Source: Pseudomonas asiatica (GTDB lineage Bacteria > Pseudomonadota > Gammaproteobacteria > Pseudomonadales > Pseudomonadaceae). From it: a stretch of 64,000 bases of DNA. Each line of letters starts with the position of its first letter. The stretch's first letter is position 1. Under the pieces are notes generated by a model. It ran no database searches, was not told the DNA's origin, and worked only from the letters and a program-made list of their open reading frames with translations. Below, piece after piece: positions 16,475 to 25,300 of this stretch. The DNA lies in contig NZ_BLJF01000001.1 of NCBI RefSeq assembly GCF_009932335.1, forward strand, positions 2,604,001 to 2,668,000, written 5' to 3'. Position numbers and translations under genes: made by a program.

Positions 16475-17838
16475 ACGACGTGACCATCATCGACCGTTTC
16501 CTCGATACGTTCTCGCGCTACATCGACTCGGGCTTCGGCTTATTGCAGGGCGAAGTGGCATTTCTCACCGCCACGCTCATCGTCATCGACATGACGATCG
16601 CTGGCCTGTATTGGGCCATGAGCCACGCCACCGGCCAGGGCGACGACGTGATCGCCAAGCTGCTGCGCAAGGTGCTCTGTGTCGGCGCGTTCGCCTACAT
16701 CATCGGCAACTTCAACTGGCTGGCGAGCATCGTGTTCCGCTCGTTCGCCGGCTTGGGAATTACCGCTACCGGCTCGGCCATCACGATGGAGAACTTCCTT
16801 CAGCCGGGCCGGCTGGCGAAGACCGGCATCGACGCAGCCGCGCCGATTCTGGAACAGATCGGGGACATGGCTGGGTTCCCCGAGGTGTTCGTGAACATCG
16901 ACCCTATCGTGGTTCTGTTCATCGCCTGGCTGGTGGTGATCCTCTGCTTCTTCGTGCTGGCCGTACAGCTTTTCATCACGCTGATCGAGTTCAAACTGAC
17001 TACGCTCGCCGGCTTCGTCTTGATCCCGTTTGCACTCTGGAACAAGACCTCGTTCCTCGCGGAAAAGGTGCTAGGCAACGTGGTGTCGTCAGGCATCAAG
17101 GTCTTGGTGCTGGCCGTCATCGTCGGCATCGGTTCAGGCCTGTTCGCCGAGTTCCAGGTGCATCCCGACGAACCATCCATCGACCACGCGCTGGTCGTGA
17201 TGCTGGCCTCGCTCGCGCTGCTGGCGCTGGGCATTTTCGGCCCCGGTATCGCCACCGGCCTGGTGTCCGGTGCGCCACAGCTTGGTGCGGGCGCGATGGC
17301 TGGTGCTGCGGTCGGGGCTGTCGGCACCGGCGTTGCCATCGGCGCCGCCGTAACGGGCGTGGGCGGCGCCGTCATGGCCGGGGCACGAATGGCCCCGGCG
17401 GCCGCAAAGCTGGCCGGTGCCGGTGCGCGTGCCGCGACTTCGGCGGCCGGCAGTGCCCGATCGGCGTTCCAGGCCGGTTCCGCTGCGGCCGGCGGCGGTG
17501 CCAAGGGCGCGGCGGCTGGCCTCGGCAATGTCGCCAAGACTGGCGCACAAGCCGCAGGCCGCAGCGTCACCTCTGGTGCTTCCGCTGTTGGGCAGAAGGT
17601 GGCCGACTCCTTCCGCGCTGGCTGGAACGGCACAGAAGCCGGCAGCGACGGTGCTGGCCCCGGCCAGACCGCAGACGGCACCGCAGGCTCGCAGAAGCAA
17701 GAGCAACCGGCCTGGGCCAAGCGGATGCACCGCCGCCAGCAGGCTACCCATGCCGCGACCACTGCCGCCCACACGCTGCGCGGCGGCGACGGCGGCGGCT
17801 CCGGGCAAGGCCCGAGCCTGCGGGATTCCGATACCTAA
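16471..17838 (+). CDS. trbL: TrbL, VirB6-like polytopic transfer protein
   Basis: A 455-residue inner-membrane protein. Residues about 25-290 contain five or more hydrophobic helices (for example VVLFIAWLVVILCFFVLAVQLFI near residue 145). The C-terminal third is a low-complexity Ala/Gly tract with a polar tail, normal for TrbL. The protein forms part of the inner-membrane channel. It overlaps the lipoprotein gene by 4 bases; trbF follows after 18 bases with an AAGGAG site. Confidence 0.9.
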   Translation: MNDVTIIDRFLDTFSRYIDSGFGLLQGEVAFLTATLIVIDMTIAGLYWAMSHATGQGDDVIAKLLRKVLCVGAFAYIIGNFNWLASIVFRSFAGLGITATGSAITMENFLQPGRLAKTGIDAAAPILEQIGDMAGFPEVFVNIDPIVVLFIAWLVVILCFFVLAVQLFITLIEFKLTTLAGFVLIPFALWNKTSFLAEKVLGNVVSSGIKVLVLAVIVGIGSGLFAEFQVHPDEPSIDHALVVMLASLALLALGIFGPGIATGLVSGAPQLGAGAMAGAAVGAVGTGVAIGAAVTGVGGAVMAGARMAPAAAKLAGAGARAATSAAGSARSAFQAGSAAAGGGAKGAAAGLGNVAKTGAQAAGRSVTSGASAVGQKVADSFRAGWNGTEAGSDGAGPGQTADGTAGSQKQEQPAWAKRMHRRQQATHAATTAAHTLRGGDGGGSGQGPSLRDSDT

Positions 17839-17856
17839 CCTTCAAGGAGAACACCC

Positions 17857-18561
17857 ATGCGATTCAAACGACCGCAGGTGCGCTACGCCGATACGCCGCA
17901 GCCTGCCACCCCGTATCAAGCCGCCGCCCAGGTGTGGGACGACCGTATCGGCTCCGCCCGCGTGCAGGCGAAGAATTGGCGCCTGATGGCCTTCGGCTGC
18001 CTAGTGCTCGCGCTGTTGATGGCCGGCGGCCTGGTGTGGCGCTCGGCGCAGTCCATCGTGACGCCCTATGTCATCGAGGTCGATCAAGCCGGGCAGGTGC
18101 GCGCCGTGGGAGAGGCCGCCACGCCGTACCGGCCCGGCGACGCGCAGATCGCGCACCACCTGGCGCGCTTCGTGACGCTGGTTCGCTCGCTGTCCATCGA
18201 CCCCATCGTGGTGCGGCAGAACTGGCTCGATGCCTACGACTACACCACCGACAAGGGCGCGGCGGTGCTCAACGACTACGCCCGCACCAATGACCCATTC
18301 GCCCGCATCGGCAAGGAATCGGTAACGGTGCAAATCACCAGCGTGGTTCGCGCGAGCGACACGTCTTTCAACGTGCGCTGGACAGAGCAGCGCTATGTCA
18401 ACGGTGCGCCCGCCGGCACCGAACGCTGGAACGCCGTGCTTTCGACCGTCCTGCAAACCCCGCGTACTGAACAGCGCCTGCTCAAGAACCCATTGGGTAT
18501 CTACGTCAACGGCCTGTCATGGAGCCGCGAACTGGATTCTTCCGAAGGAGCCAAACCATGA
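17857..18561 (+). CDS. trbF: TrbF, VirB8-like bitopic transfer protein
   Basis: A 234-residue VirB8-type protein: a short cytoplasmic N-terminus with NTPYQAA-like and VWDDRIGSARVQAKNW segments, one membrane helix (about residues 47-68), and a periplasmic NTF2-like domain ending near GIYVNGLSWSREL. It is a scaffold of the inner-membrane complex. The stop overlaps the trbG ATG. Confidence 0.9.
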   Translation: MRFKRPQVRYADTPQPATPYQAAAQVWDDRIGSARVQAKNWRLMAFGCLVLALLMAGGLVWRSAQSIVTPYVIEVDQAGQVRAVGEAATPYRPGDAQIAHHLARFVTLVRSLSIDPIVVRQNWLDAYDYTTDKGAAVLNDYARTNDPFARIGKESVTVQITSVVRASDTSFNVRWTEQRYVNGAPAGTERWNAVLSTVLQTPRTEQRLLKNPLGIYVNGLSWSRELDSSEGAKP

Positions 18562-19550
18562 AACTTCGTTTCCGCCTTTACGTTGTTCCTTTGACGCTGC
18601 TGGCCCTCGCGGGCTGCGCCTCGCAGGGGAAGCCGCCGCCATCCATCTCGCTCGACGAGACGGTGCTGGCCCAGCCGTTGCCCGAACCGCCCAAGCCCGT
18701 CGAAGTCGTCGCCGTCCCTGAACCGCTGGCGCTGCCGGCGCAGTTGAAGCCCCTGCCGGAACTCGATGAGGCCCCCGTTGCGCCGGAGCCGGCCGACGAA
18801 AAGGTGCGCGTTTCCCGTGCCAATGCAGAAGCGCGTATCGCGCCTACCCGTGAGGGCTACGTCAACGCGATTCAGGTGTGGCCGTTCACCGATGGCGCGC
18901 TTTATCAGGTCTATGCGTCGCCGGGGCGCGTGACGGTGGTTTCGCTTCAACCGGGCGAGGAACTGGTAACGGTCGCCGCCGGCGATACCGTGCGCTGGAT
19001 CGTGGGCGACACGTCCAGCGGCGGCGGGGCCGATCTGCGCGTCAATGTGCTGGTCAAGCCTATCCGCTCCGGTCTGAAAACCAATCTCGTCATCACCACC
19101 AGTCGGCGCACCTACCTGCTGGAGCTGACCTCGACCGAGAGGGCATGGATGGCGTCGGTGTCCTGGGACTATCCGAAAGACCGAATGCTCGCGTTGCAGC
19201 GCCAGGCGCAGGCAGCGCAGGCAACAACGCCTGTCGATACGGGCCTGTCGCTGGACAAGATCCGCTTCCGCTACGCGGTATCGGGCAGCAACCCGCCGTG
19301 GAAGCCTCTGCGCGCCTTCGATGATGGAGAGAAGGTCTATATCCAGTTCCCGCCGGGCATCGCCCAGGGCGAGCTGCCGCCGCTGTTTGTCATCGGCGCG
19401 CAGGGCGACGGGCAACTGGTGAACTACCGTTTTCGCTCGCCGTACTACGTCGTGGATCGCCTGTTCGGCGCGGCCGAACTGCGGCTGGGCGGCGATGGCG
19501 GCGACGTGGTGCGGATCGAGCGCACCGATGGTGTTGCACGGAGGAACTGA
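18558..19550 (+). CDS. trbG: TrbG, VirB9-like outer-membrane complex lipoprotein
   Basis: A 330-residue VirB9/TrbG protein. The signal peptide ends in a lipobox-like LALAGCASQ, followed by a Pro-rich linker. The VirB9 beta-sandwich begins near residue 95 (YVNAIQVWPFTDGALYQVYASPGRVTVVSLQPGEEL). A C-terminal domain ends near RSPYYVVDRLFGAAELRLG, then a short tail. The ATG at 18558 overlaps the trbF stop and starts the signal peptide. Confidence 0.93.
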   Translation: MKLRFRLYVVPLTLLALAGCASQGKPPPSISLDETVLAQPLPEPPKPVEVVAVPEPLALPAQLKPLPELDEAPVAPEPADEKVRVSRANAEARIAPTREGYVNAIQVWPFTDGALYQVYASPGRVTVVSLQPGEELVTVAAGDTVRWIVGDTSSGGGADLRVNVLVKPIRSGLKTNLVITTSRRTYLLELTSTERAWMASVSWDYPKDRMLALQRQAQAAQATTPVDTGLSLDKIRFRYAVSGSNPPWKPLRAFDDGEKVYIQFPPGIAQGELPPLFVIGAQGDGQLVNYRFRSPYYVVDRLFGAAELRLGGDGGDVVRIERTDGVARRN

Positions 19551-19552
19551 CC

Positions 19553-20833
19553 ATGAGCCAGGATGACACTCCCGACCTTGCCGCGCCGCAGGCGGACAAG
19601 GTGGCGCCGGAGGCAGTGGCGCTGCGCGCCCAGCCGCGTCCAGTCACACGCCTGAACCGGCGCTCGCTGGCCATCCTTGCCGGCGTCCTAGCGGTCGCCG
19701 TGCTCGGCGCGCTGATGTGGTCGCTGCAACCTCATCGACGCAGCACAGGCGAGCAGACCGAGCTTTACAACGTCGATCGCGTGTCAAAGTCGGAAGGACT
19801 GGATGCGCTGCCGACGGACTATTCCAAGCTGCCGCCGGCGTTGCTGCCTGCCGTTCCCGAACTAGGGCCACCGCTGCCGGGCGATCTTGGCCCGGCTATC
19901 GTGAAGTCGCAGCAACCGGCGACGGCTGCCTACGCGGCCCCCGGTCACGACCCGAACGATGCCCTGCGAAAAGAAGCCGAGGCGGCCGCGGCCTCGTCCG
20001 TGTTCTTCCGCTCGGGTGGGCAGAATGCGGCGCCGGTAGCGCAGACACAGGTGGCCGCTGCGCCGGGCTTCGCCGCCAATGCGGCGTTTGACCCGCTGGC
20101 GGCCGGGCCGGCCTCCACGGCGGCCCAACCTGCTGACCCGACAGCGGTGCAAAACCGGCAAGACCAGAAAGAGGCTTTCATGAAAGCTGGCCCCACTGAA
20201 ACCCGTAATTCCGGCAATCTGACTCTGCCAATTTCGCCGTATCAGGTTATGGCCGGAACAGTGGTCGCAGGTGCCTTGGTGACGGGCATCAAGTCGGACT
20301 TGCCCGGCGACGTGATCGCCACGGTGACGGAGCCGGTCTATGACACAGCCACCGGGCGCTTCCTGCTGATTCCGCAGGGTTCGCGCATCCTGGGCAAATA
20401 CAACAGCCAGGTCAGCTACGGGCAGAGCCGCGTTCAAGTCGTCTGGAACCGGATCATCCTGCCGGACACGTCTTCGCTCACGCTCGACAACCTGGCCGGC
20501 ACCGACCCAGCCGGCTATGCCGGGCTGGAGGACGATGTGGACTACCACTGGGGCCGCATCTTTGCCGGTGCGGCACTCACCACGCTGCTGGGCGTCGGTG
20601 CCGAGCTGGCCGCGCCGGAGAACCGGCAGGATGGTGATCGCGTCATCATCGCTGGGCGCGACAGCGCGCAGGACAGCATCAATCAGGTCGGCCAGGAGAT
20701 GACCCGGCGCAACCTCAACATCCAGCCGACCTTAACGCAACGGCCGGGCCTGCCGGTTCGCATCATCGTCAACCGGGATCTGGTGCTGCGGCCGTACCAG
20801 CCGCTGTTCTTCAACCGGGGGACTTCACGATGA
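19553..20833 (+). CDS. trbI: TrbI, VirB10-like transfer channel protein
   Basis: A 426-residue VirB10-family protein spanning the envelope. It has a short cytoplasmic N-terminus, one membrane helix (about residues 42-62), a Pro/Ala-rich periplasmic linker, and the C-terminal TrbI domain from about residue 215 (SPYQVMAGTVVAGALVTGIKSDLPGDVIATVTEPVYD) to the end (RIIVNRDLVLRPYQPLFF). It starts 2 bases after trbG and overlaps the DUF2274 gene. Confidence 0.94.
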   Translation: MSQDDTPDLAAPQADKVAPEAVALRAQPRPVTRLNRRSLAILAGVLAVAVLGALMWSLQPHRRSTGEQTELYNVDRVSKSEGLDALPTDYSKLPPALLPAVPELGPPLPGDLGPAIVKSQQPATAAYAAPGHDPNDALRKEAEAAAASSVFFRSGGQNAAPVAQTQVAAAPGFAANAAFDPLAAGPASTAAQPADPTAVQNRQDQKEAFMKAGPTETRNSGNLTLPISPYQVMAGTVVAGALVTGIKSDLPGDVIATVTEPVYDTATGRFLLIPQGSRILGKYNSQVSYGQSRVQVVWNRIILPDTSSLTLDNLAGTDPAGYAGLEDDVDYHWGRIFAGAALTTLLGVGAELAAPENRQDGDRVIIAGRDSAQDSINQVGQEMTRRNLNIQPTLTQRPGLPVRIIVNRDLVLRPYQPLFFNRGTSR

Positions 20834-21075
20834 GCACGACCAAGAAGCTGCGGCTCGGCCCGCTGCCGAAGACCGAGAGCACCAAGCTGACTTTCGTTTG
20901 CCCGACCAGCTTGAAAGTCGACCTCGACCGCTACGCCGCGCTACACGCGCAGGCGTATGGCGAGGCCGTTGATGCGGCGACGCTGATCCCGCATATGCTG
21001 GAAGCGTTCATGGCGGGGGATCGAGGATTCAGGAAGGGCACGGCGACCCGCAGCACACCACCGAAGCCGCCATGA
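20830..21075 (+). CDS. DUF2274 protein at the end of the trb run
   Basis: An 81-residue protein matching DUF2274 (KLRLGPLPKTESTKLTFVCPTSLKVDLDRYAALHAQAYGE, then AATLIPHMLEAFMAGDRGF). Its N-terminal part looks like a small ribbon-helix-helix or DNA-contact unit. It is commonly the last gene of this transfer cluster and overlaps trbI by 4 bases. Function unknown. Confidence 0.85.
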   Translation: MSTTKKLRLGPLPKTESTKLTFVCPTSLKVDLDRYAALHAQAYGEAVDAATLIPHMLEAFMAGDRGFRKGTATRSTPPKPP

Positions 21076-21106
21076 TTGCACCGCATGCTATTCAACGGCA
21101 TCCATC

Positions 21107-21140
21107 GAACGCGCAGCCCAGGCTGCGCGTTCTTCATTCT
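21107..21140 (+). terminator. Rho-independent terminator of the trb operon
   Basis: GAACGCGCAGCC (21107-21118) and GGCTGCGCGTTC (21121-21132) make a perfect 12-bp stem with a 2-base loop, followed by TTCATTCT. It ends the transfer transcript 31 bases after the last gene. Confidence 0.8.
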
Positions 21141-21375
21141 GGATGCCGCCGAGCCTGTTGGGCTATGATGATGCGACAGGCCCGCCGTTCCTCGGCAATC
21201 CAGCACTACACAGTGCGATGCGGCTTTCTCTCCCAACGCTCCTATGTCGCTCCTAGCCGACAACGCCGCTCTTCTTCTAAGCGGCCCCGAAAGGAGCTAA
21301 CCTACTGTCCCATATACGGTTTCAAGTCCTTCTTGATTTGCGCGAAAGAATTGACACCGGCACTTTTTTGAAGCC
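21141..21375. other. Gene-free junction between ICE and chromosome
   Basis: No credible coding region. The stretch changes from ICE-like sequence to the host REP element that starts at 21376. A T-rich tract (CACTTTTTTGAAG, 21361-21373) next to the REP is the only candidate I see for the attachment site, and it cannot be confirmed without the left end. Confidence 0.4.
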
Positions 21376-21482
21376 TGCACCGGCCTCTTCGCGGGCTTGC
21401 CCGCTCCCACAGGGACAGCACAGGCCATGAATGCCGTGCGATCCCTGTGGGAGCGGGCAAGCCCGCGAAAAGGCCAGTACAG
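21376..21482. repeat. REP inverted pair 1
   Basis: Two inverted copies of the P. putida-type REP (core GCGGGCTTGCCCGCTCCCAC) separated by about 28 bases. This is the first clear host-type repeat to the right of the ICE. Confidence 0.85.
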
Positions 21483-21564
21483 AAACCGCAGGAATCAAGG
21501 CATCAGGCCACCTTTCGTCCCCTCGCAAGAGAAATTTCCAGCCACCTATTGCACAACAAATATT

Positions 21565-21576
21565 ATGGTATACCAT
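21565..21576. promoter_or_regulatory. Perfect palindrome ATGGTATACCAT, probable GntR operator
   Basis: A 12-bp perfect palindrome of the TGGTATACCA type bound by many GntR/FCD regulators. It lies 39 bases upstream of the first gene of the catabolic operon, whose own GntR gene is at 25781. It probably represses the operon until an intermediate accumulates. Confidence 0.65.
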
Positions 21577-21615
21577 CAGACAGCAAGAGCTGATAACCCT
21601 CACCAGGAGCCACCC

Positions 21616-22212
21616 ATGAGTTTCGAAATCCGCAAGATCGTCACCTACTCCGAAGAGACCCGCATCGAAGGCGGCAAGGCCACCGACAAGCCGGTGACCA
21701 TGGTCGGCCTGGCCGTCGTGATCAAGAACCCATGGGCCGGTCGCGGTTTCGTTGAAGATCTGAAGCCGGAAATCCGTGCCAACTGCTCGGACCTGGGTGC
21801 CCTGATGGTCGAGCGCCTGACTGCCGCCATCGGCGGCGCCGACAAGATCGAAGCCTACGGCAAGGCCGCAGTCGTCGGTGCCGACGGCGAAATCGAACAC
21901 GCCTCGGCGGTGATCCATACCCTGCGCTTCGGCAACCACTACCGTGAAGCGGTACAGGCCAAGAGCTACCTGAGCTTCACCAACAAGCGCGGCGGCCCGG
22001 GCACCTCGATCCAGATCCCGATGATGCAGAAGGACGACGAAGGCCTGCGCTCGCACTACATCACCCTGGAAATGCAGATCGAAGATGCCCCGCGCGCCGA
22101 TGAAATCGTCGTGGTCCTGGGCGCCTCCGACGGCGGCCGCCTGCACCCGCGCATCGGCAACCGCTACATCGACCTGGAAGAACTGGCTGCCGAAAAAGCC
22201 AACGCTCAATAA
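21616..22212 (+). CDS. Amino-acid-synthesis (AA_synth, PF06684-type) family protein
   Basis: A 198-residue protein of the family labelled amino acid synthesis (formerly DUF1185): IRKIVTYSEETRIEGG at the start, then KNPWAGRGFVEDLKP, and GRLHPRIGNRY near the end. No signal peptide or membrane segment. It is the first gene of an operon of degradative enzymes, so a role in ring or amide breakdown is more likely than amino-acid synthesis, but the reaction is unknown. The ATG at 21616 has CAGGAG 7 bases upstream. Confidence 0.8.
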   Translation: MSFEIRKIVTYSEETRIEGGKATDKPVTMVGLAVVIKNPWAGRGFVEDLKPEIRANCSDLGALMVERLTAAIGGADKIEAYGKAAVVGADGEIEHASAVIHTLRFGNHYREAVQAKSYLSFTNKRGGPGTSIQIPMMQKDDEGLRSHYITLEMQIEDAPRADEIVVVLGASDGGRLHPRIGNRYIDLEELAAEKANAQ

Positions 22213-22280
22213 CAACAACCAAGACGGGCCGGGGCGTGGCGTGCTTACCCGCCGCGCCCGACCTTCAAGGAGCGCCCTCC

Positions 22281-23114
22281 ATGATTCAGCCTGTCGCTGA
22301 ACGTACACCTGCCGGCACCAGCTACCTGTCCGTCGGCCAGGGCCAACCCGTGGTACTGATTCACGGCGTTGGCCTGAACAAGGAAATGTGGGGTGGTCAG
22401 ATCGTGGGCCTGGCCAACGACTACCGCGTCATCACCTACGACATGCTCGGCCACGGCCAGAGCGCGCTGCCGGCCGCCGACATCGGCCTGGAAGGCTACG
22501 CCGACCAGCTCGCCGAACTGCTCGACCACCTGCAGATTCAACAAGCCACCGTGATCGGCTTCTCCATGGGCGGCCTGGTCGCCCGGGCGTTCGCCCTCGA
22601 ATACCCACAGCGCCTGGCTGCACTGGTAGTGCTCAACAGCGTGTTCAACCGCACCCCCGAGCAGAGCGCCGGCGTTATCGCCCGCGCCGCCCAGGCTGCG
22701 CAGCTTGGCCCCGACGCCAACGTCGACGCCGCGCTCGACCGCTGGTTCAGCCGTGAATACAAGGCTGCCAACCCGGCGCAGGTCGCCGCCATTCGCCAGG
22801 TGCTGGCGAGCAACGACCCGCAGGGCTACCACACCACTTATTCGCTGTTCGCCACCCAGGACATGTACCGCGCCGCCGACCTGGCCAGCATCCAGGTGCC
22901 GACGCTGATCGCCACCGGCGAACTCGACTCGGGCTCCACCCCGGCCATGACCCGCCAGCTTGCTGCCAGCATTCCTGGCGCACACAGCGTGGTCCTCGCC
23001 GAGCAACGGCATATGATGCCGGTGGAAGCACCGCGTGAAGTCAACAAGATGCTGCTGGACTTCCTCGCCCAAGCCCGCACCCTCACCGAATCCGCCAAGG
23101 GGATTGTTGCATGA
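22281..23114 (+). CDS. Alpha/beta-fold hydrolase
   Basis: A 277-residue cytosolic alpha/beta hydrolase: oxyanion region VVLIHGVGLNKEMW near residue 25, nucleophile elbow GFSMGG near residue 95 (Ser), acidic residue in ATGELDSGS near residue 215 and catalytic His in EQRHMMPVEAP near residue 240. It overlaps the aldehyde dehydrogenase ATG by 4 bases. Likely cleaves an ester, amide or enol-lactone intermediate of the operon's pathway; substrate unknown. Confidence 0.88.
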   Translation: MIQPVAERTPAGTSYLSVGQGQPVVLIHGVGLNKEMWGGQIVGLANDYRVITYDMLGHGQSALPAADIGLEGYADQLAELLDHLQIQQATVIGFSMGGLVARAFALEYPQRLAALVVLNSVFNRTPEQSAGVIARAAQAAQLGPDANVDAALDRWFSREYKAANPAQVAAIRQVLASNDPQGYHTTYSLFATQDMYRAADLASIQVPTLIATGELDSGSTPAMTRQLAASIPGAHSVVLAEQRHMMPVEAPREVNKMLLDFLAQARTLTESAKGIVA

Positions 23115-24592
23115 CCCTCGTTCGTTTCCAGATGTGCATCGACGGCCAATGGCGCGATGCCCAGAGCGGCAAGACCTTCGACAGCCTCAACCCGGCTACC
23201 GCCCAGGCATGGGCGCAATTGCCCGACGCCGACGAGGCCGATGTCGAGCTGGCCGTGCAGGCCGCCCAGCGCGCCTTCGACAGCAAGGAGTGGCGCAGCA
23301 TCACCGCCACCGCGCGCGGCAAGCTGCTGCGTCGCCTGGGTGACCTGATTGCCGAAAACAAGGAACACCTGGCCCAGCTGGAAAGCCGTGACAACGGCAA
23401 GCTGATCCGCGAAACCCGCGGCCAGGTCGGCTACCTGCCAGAGTTCTTTCACTACACCGCAGGCCTTGCCGACAAGCTTGAAGGCGGCACCCTGCCGCTG
23501 GACAAGCCCGACCTGTTCGCCTACACCGTGCACGAGCCGATCGGCGTGGTGGCCGGGATCATCCCGTGGAACAGCCCGCTGTACCTCACCGCCATCAAGC
23601 TGGCCCCGGCCCTGGCCGCCGGCAACACCATCGTGCTCAAGCCGTCCGAGCACGCCTCGGCGACCATCCTCGAGCTGGCCCGCCTGGCCCTCGAGGCCGG
23701 CTTCCCGGCTGGTGTGGTCAACGTGGTCACCGGCTACGGCCCCAGCACCGGCGCGGCGCTGACCCGCCACCCGCTGGTGCGCAAGATCGCCTTCACCGGC
23801 GGCGCCGCCACCGCCCGCCACGTGGTGCGCAGCAGCGCCGAGAACTTCGCCAAGCTGTCGCTGGAGCTGGGCGGCAAGTCGCCGAACATCATTTTCGCCG
23901 ATGCCGACCTGGACAGCGCCATCAACGGCGCCGTGGCAGGCATTTATGCCGCCTCCGGGCAAAGCTGCGTGGCTGGCTCGCGTCTGCTGGTGCAGGACGA
24001 GATCTTCGACGAGTTCGTCGAACGCCTGATCGCCCGCGCCAAGCGCATCCGCATCGGCAACCCGCAGGACGACGCCAGCGAAATGGGCCCCATGGCCACC
24101 GCGCAACAGCTGGCCGTGGTCGAAGGCCTGGTGGCCGCGGCCAAGGCCGAAGGCGCCAAGCTGCACATGGGCGGCAAGCGCGCCGAAGTCGAGGGTGACG
24201 GCTGGTTCTACGAGCCAACCCTGTTCGAATGCGACAGCAACTCGATGACCATCATGCAGGAAGAGGTGTTCGGCCCGGTTGCCGCGGTAATCCGCTTCAA
24301 GACCGAGGAAGAGGCCCTGGCCATCGCCAACGACTCGCAGTTCGGCCTGGCCGCCGGCATCTGGACCCGCGACCTGGGCCGTGCCCACCGCCTGGCCCGC
24401 GACGTGCGTTCGGGGATTATCTGGGTCAACACCTACCGTGCCGTGTCGGCCATGGCGCCGATCGGCGGGTTCAAGAACAGCGGCTACGGCCGTGAGAGCG
24501 GCATCGATTCGGTGCTGGCCTATACCGAGCTGAAGACGGTGTGGATCAACCTGTCCACCGCGCCGATGCCCGACCCGTTTGTGATGCGCTAA
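23111..24592 (+). CDS. NAD(P)-dependent aldehyde dehydrogenase
   Basis: A 493-residue aldehyde dehydrogenase of normal length. Cofactor-binding signature IIPWNSPLYLTAIKLAPALAAGN near residue 150, glutamate motif LELGGKSPNIIFADADL near residue 255, and catalytic cysteine in ASGQSCVAGSRLL near residue 285. It would oxidise an aldehyde intermediate to the acid. Overlaps the hydrolase and lies 13 bases ahead of the flavin reductase. Confidence 0.92.
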   Translation: MTLVRFQMCIDGQWRDAQSGKTFDSLNPATAQAWAQLPDADEADVELAVQAAQRAFDSKEWRSITATARGKLLRRLGDLIAENKEHLAQLESRDNGKLIRETRGQVGYLPEFFHYTAGLADKLEGGTLPLDKPDLFAYTVHEPIGVVAGIIPWNSPLYLTAIKLAPALAAGNTIVLKPSEHASATILELARLALEAGFPAGVVNVVTGYGPSTGAALTRHPLVRKIAFTGGAATARHVVRSSAENFAKLSLELGGKSPNIIFADADLDSAINGAVAGIYAASGQSCVAGSRLLVQDEIFDEFVERLIARAKRIRIGNPQDDASEMGPMATAQQLAVVEGLVAAAKAEGAKLHMGGKRAEVEGDGWFYEPTLFECDSNSMTIMQEEVFGPVAAVIRFKTEEEALAIANDSQFGLAAGIWTRDLGRAHRLARDVRSGIIWVNTYRAVSAMAPIGGFKNSGYGRESGIDSVLAYTELKTVWINLSTAPMPDPFVMR

Positions 24593-24605
24593 GAGGTAGC
24601 ACGAG

Positions 24606-25091
24606 ATGATCGAACCAGGCATCTACAAAGACGTGATGGGCTCGTTCCCGTCCGGCGTCACCGTGGTCACCACCCTGGACGCCGACGGTGGCATCGTCGG
24701 CATCACCGCCAGCGCGTTCAGCGCGCTGTCGATCGACCCGGCGCTGGTGCTGTTCTGCCCCAACTACGCCTCCGACACCTACCCCATCCTGCGTGACAGC
24801 AAGCAGTTCGCGATTCACCTGCTGTCCGCCGACCAGACCGCCGAGGCCTATGCCTTCGCCGGCAAGGGCAAGGACAAGGCCAAAGGCATCGAATGGCACC
24901 TGAGCGAGCTGGGCAACCCGCTGCTGGCCAAGGCCACGGCGATCATCGAATGCGAGCTGTGGCGCGAGTACGACGGCGGTGACCACGCGATCATCGTCGG
25001 CGCGGTGAAGAACCTGGTGCTGCCGGCCGAGCCGGTGACCCCGATGGTCTACCACAAGGGCAAGCTGGGCGCCCTGCCGCCCCTGGGCTGA
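24606..25091 (+). CDS. Flavin reductase family protein
   Basis: A 161-residue FMN-binding split-barrel reductase: SFPSGVTVVTTLDADGGIVGITASAFSALSIDPALVLFC matches the HpaC/RutF-like family. Such enzymes give reduced flavin to a partner monooxygenase. No flavin-dependent oxygenase gene is present in the window, so the partner is either left of the ICE or elsewhere. Ends in front of a REP pair. Confidence 0.9.
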   Translation: MIEPGIYKDVMGSFPSGVTVVTTLDADGGIVGITASAFSALSIDPALVLFCPNYASDTYPILRDSKQFAIHLLSADQTAEAYAFAGKGKDKAKGIEWHLSELGNPLLAKATAIIECELWREYDGGDHAIIVGAVKNLVLPAEPVTPMVYHKGKLGALPPLG

Positions 25092-25100
25092 CCTTGAGAT

Positions 25101-25228
25101 CGCCGGGGGCTGCCGTGCAGCCCATCGCCGGCAAGCCAGCTCCCACAGGGATTCCACAGGCCTGTGGCCCTGCGCTGTATCTGTGGGAGCTGGCTTGCCG
25201 GCGATGGGCCGCACAGCGGCCCCTGTAT
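25101..25228. repeat. REP inverted pair 2
   Basis: Inverted copies with the core CGCCGGCAAGCCAGCTCCCA, flanked by short GGGGCTGC/GCAGCCC-like arms. The pair separates the flavin reductase from the next gene. Confidence 0.85.
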
Positions 25229-25300
25229 CACCCTTTTTCAGGGGCCGCGTCATCGTCTCACCCTCGGTTGCGTCCCCTGTTTTATTCTGGAGTACTGCAC

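Larger units (their letters stand above)
1..21370. mobile_element. Right-hand part of a Tn4371-like integrative and conjugative element (partial)
   Basis: A full trb mating-pair formation set with a TraG coupling protein (8746-21075) is preceded by typical cargo (RND efflux, SMR exporter, IS remnant, LysR genes) and followed directly by P. putida-type chromosome. The order traG, RHH gene, trbB-C-D-E-J-K-L-F-G-I, DUF2274 is that of Tn4371-family ICEs. Integrase, relaxase and replication/partition genes are not in the window, so the left end lies to the left. The right end is inferred to lie between the trb terminator (21132) and the first REP pair (21376). I could not identify an att repeat, so the end coordinate is approximate. 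Confidence 0.75.

Noticed and set aside
16299..18293. 664-residue plus-strand frame across trbL and trbF
   Set aside because: Arg/His-rich frame that runs through the start and stop of known trb genes in another phase.
22838..24622. 594-residue minus-strand frame antisense to the aldehyde dehydrogenase
   Set aside because: Shadow frame: the plus-strand protein has all aldehyde dehydrogenase motifs and the antisense product has none.
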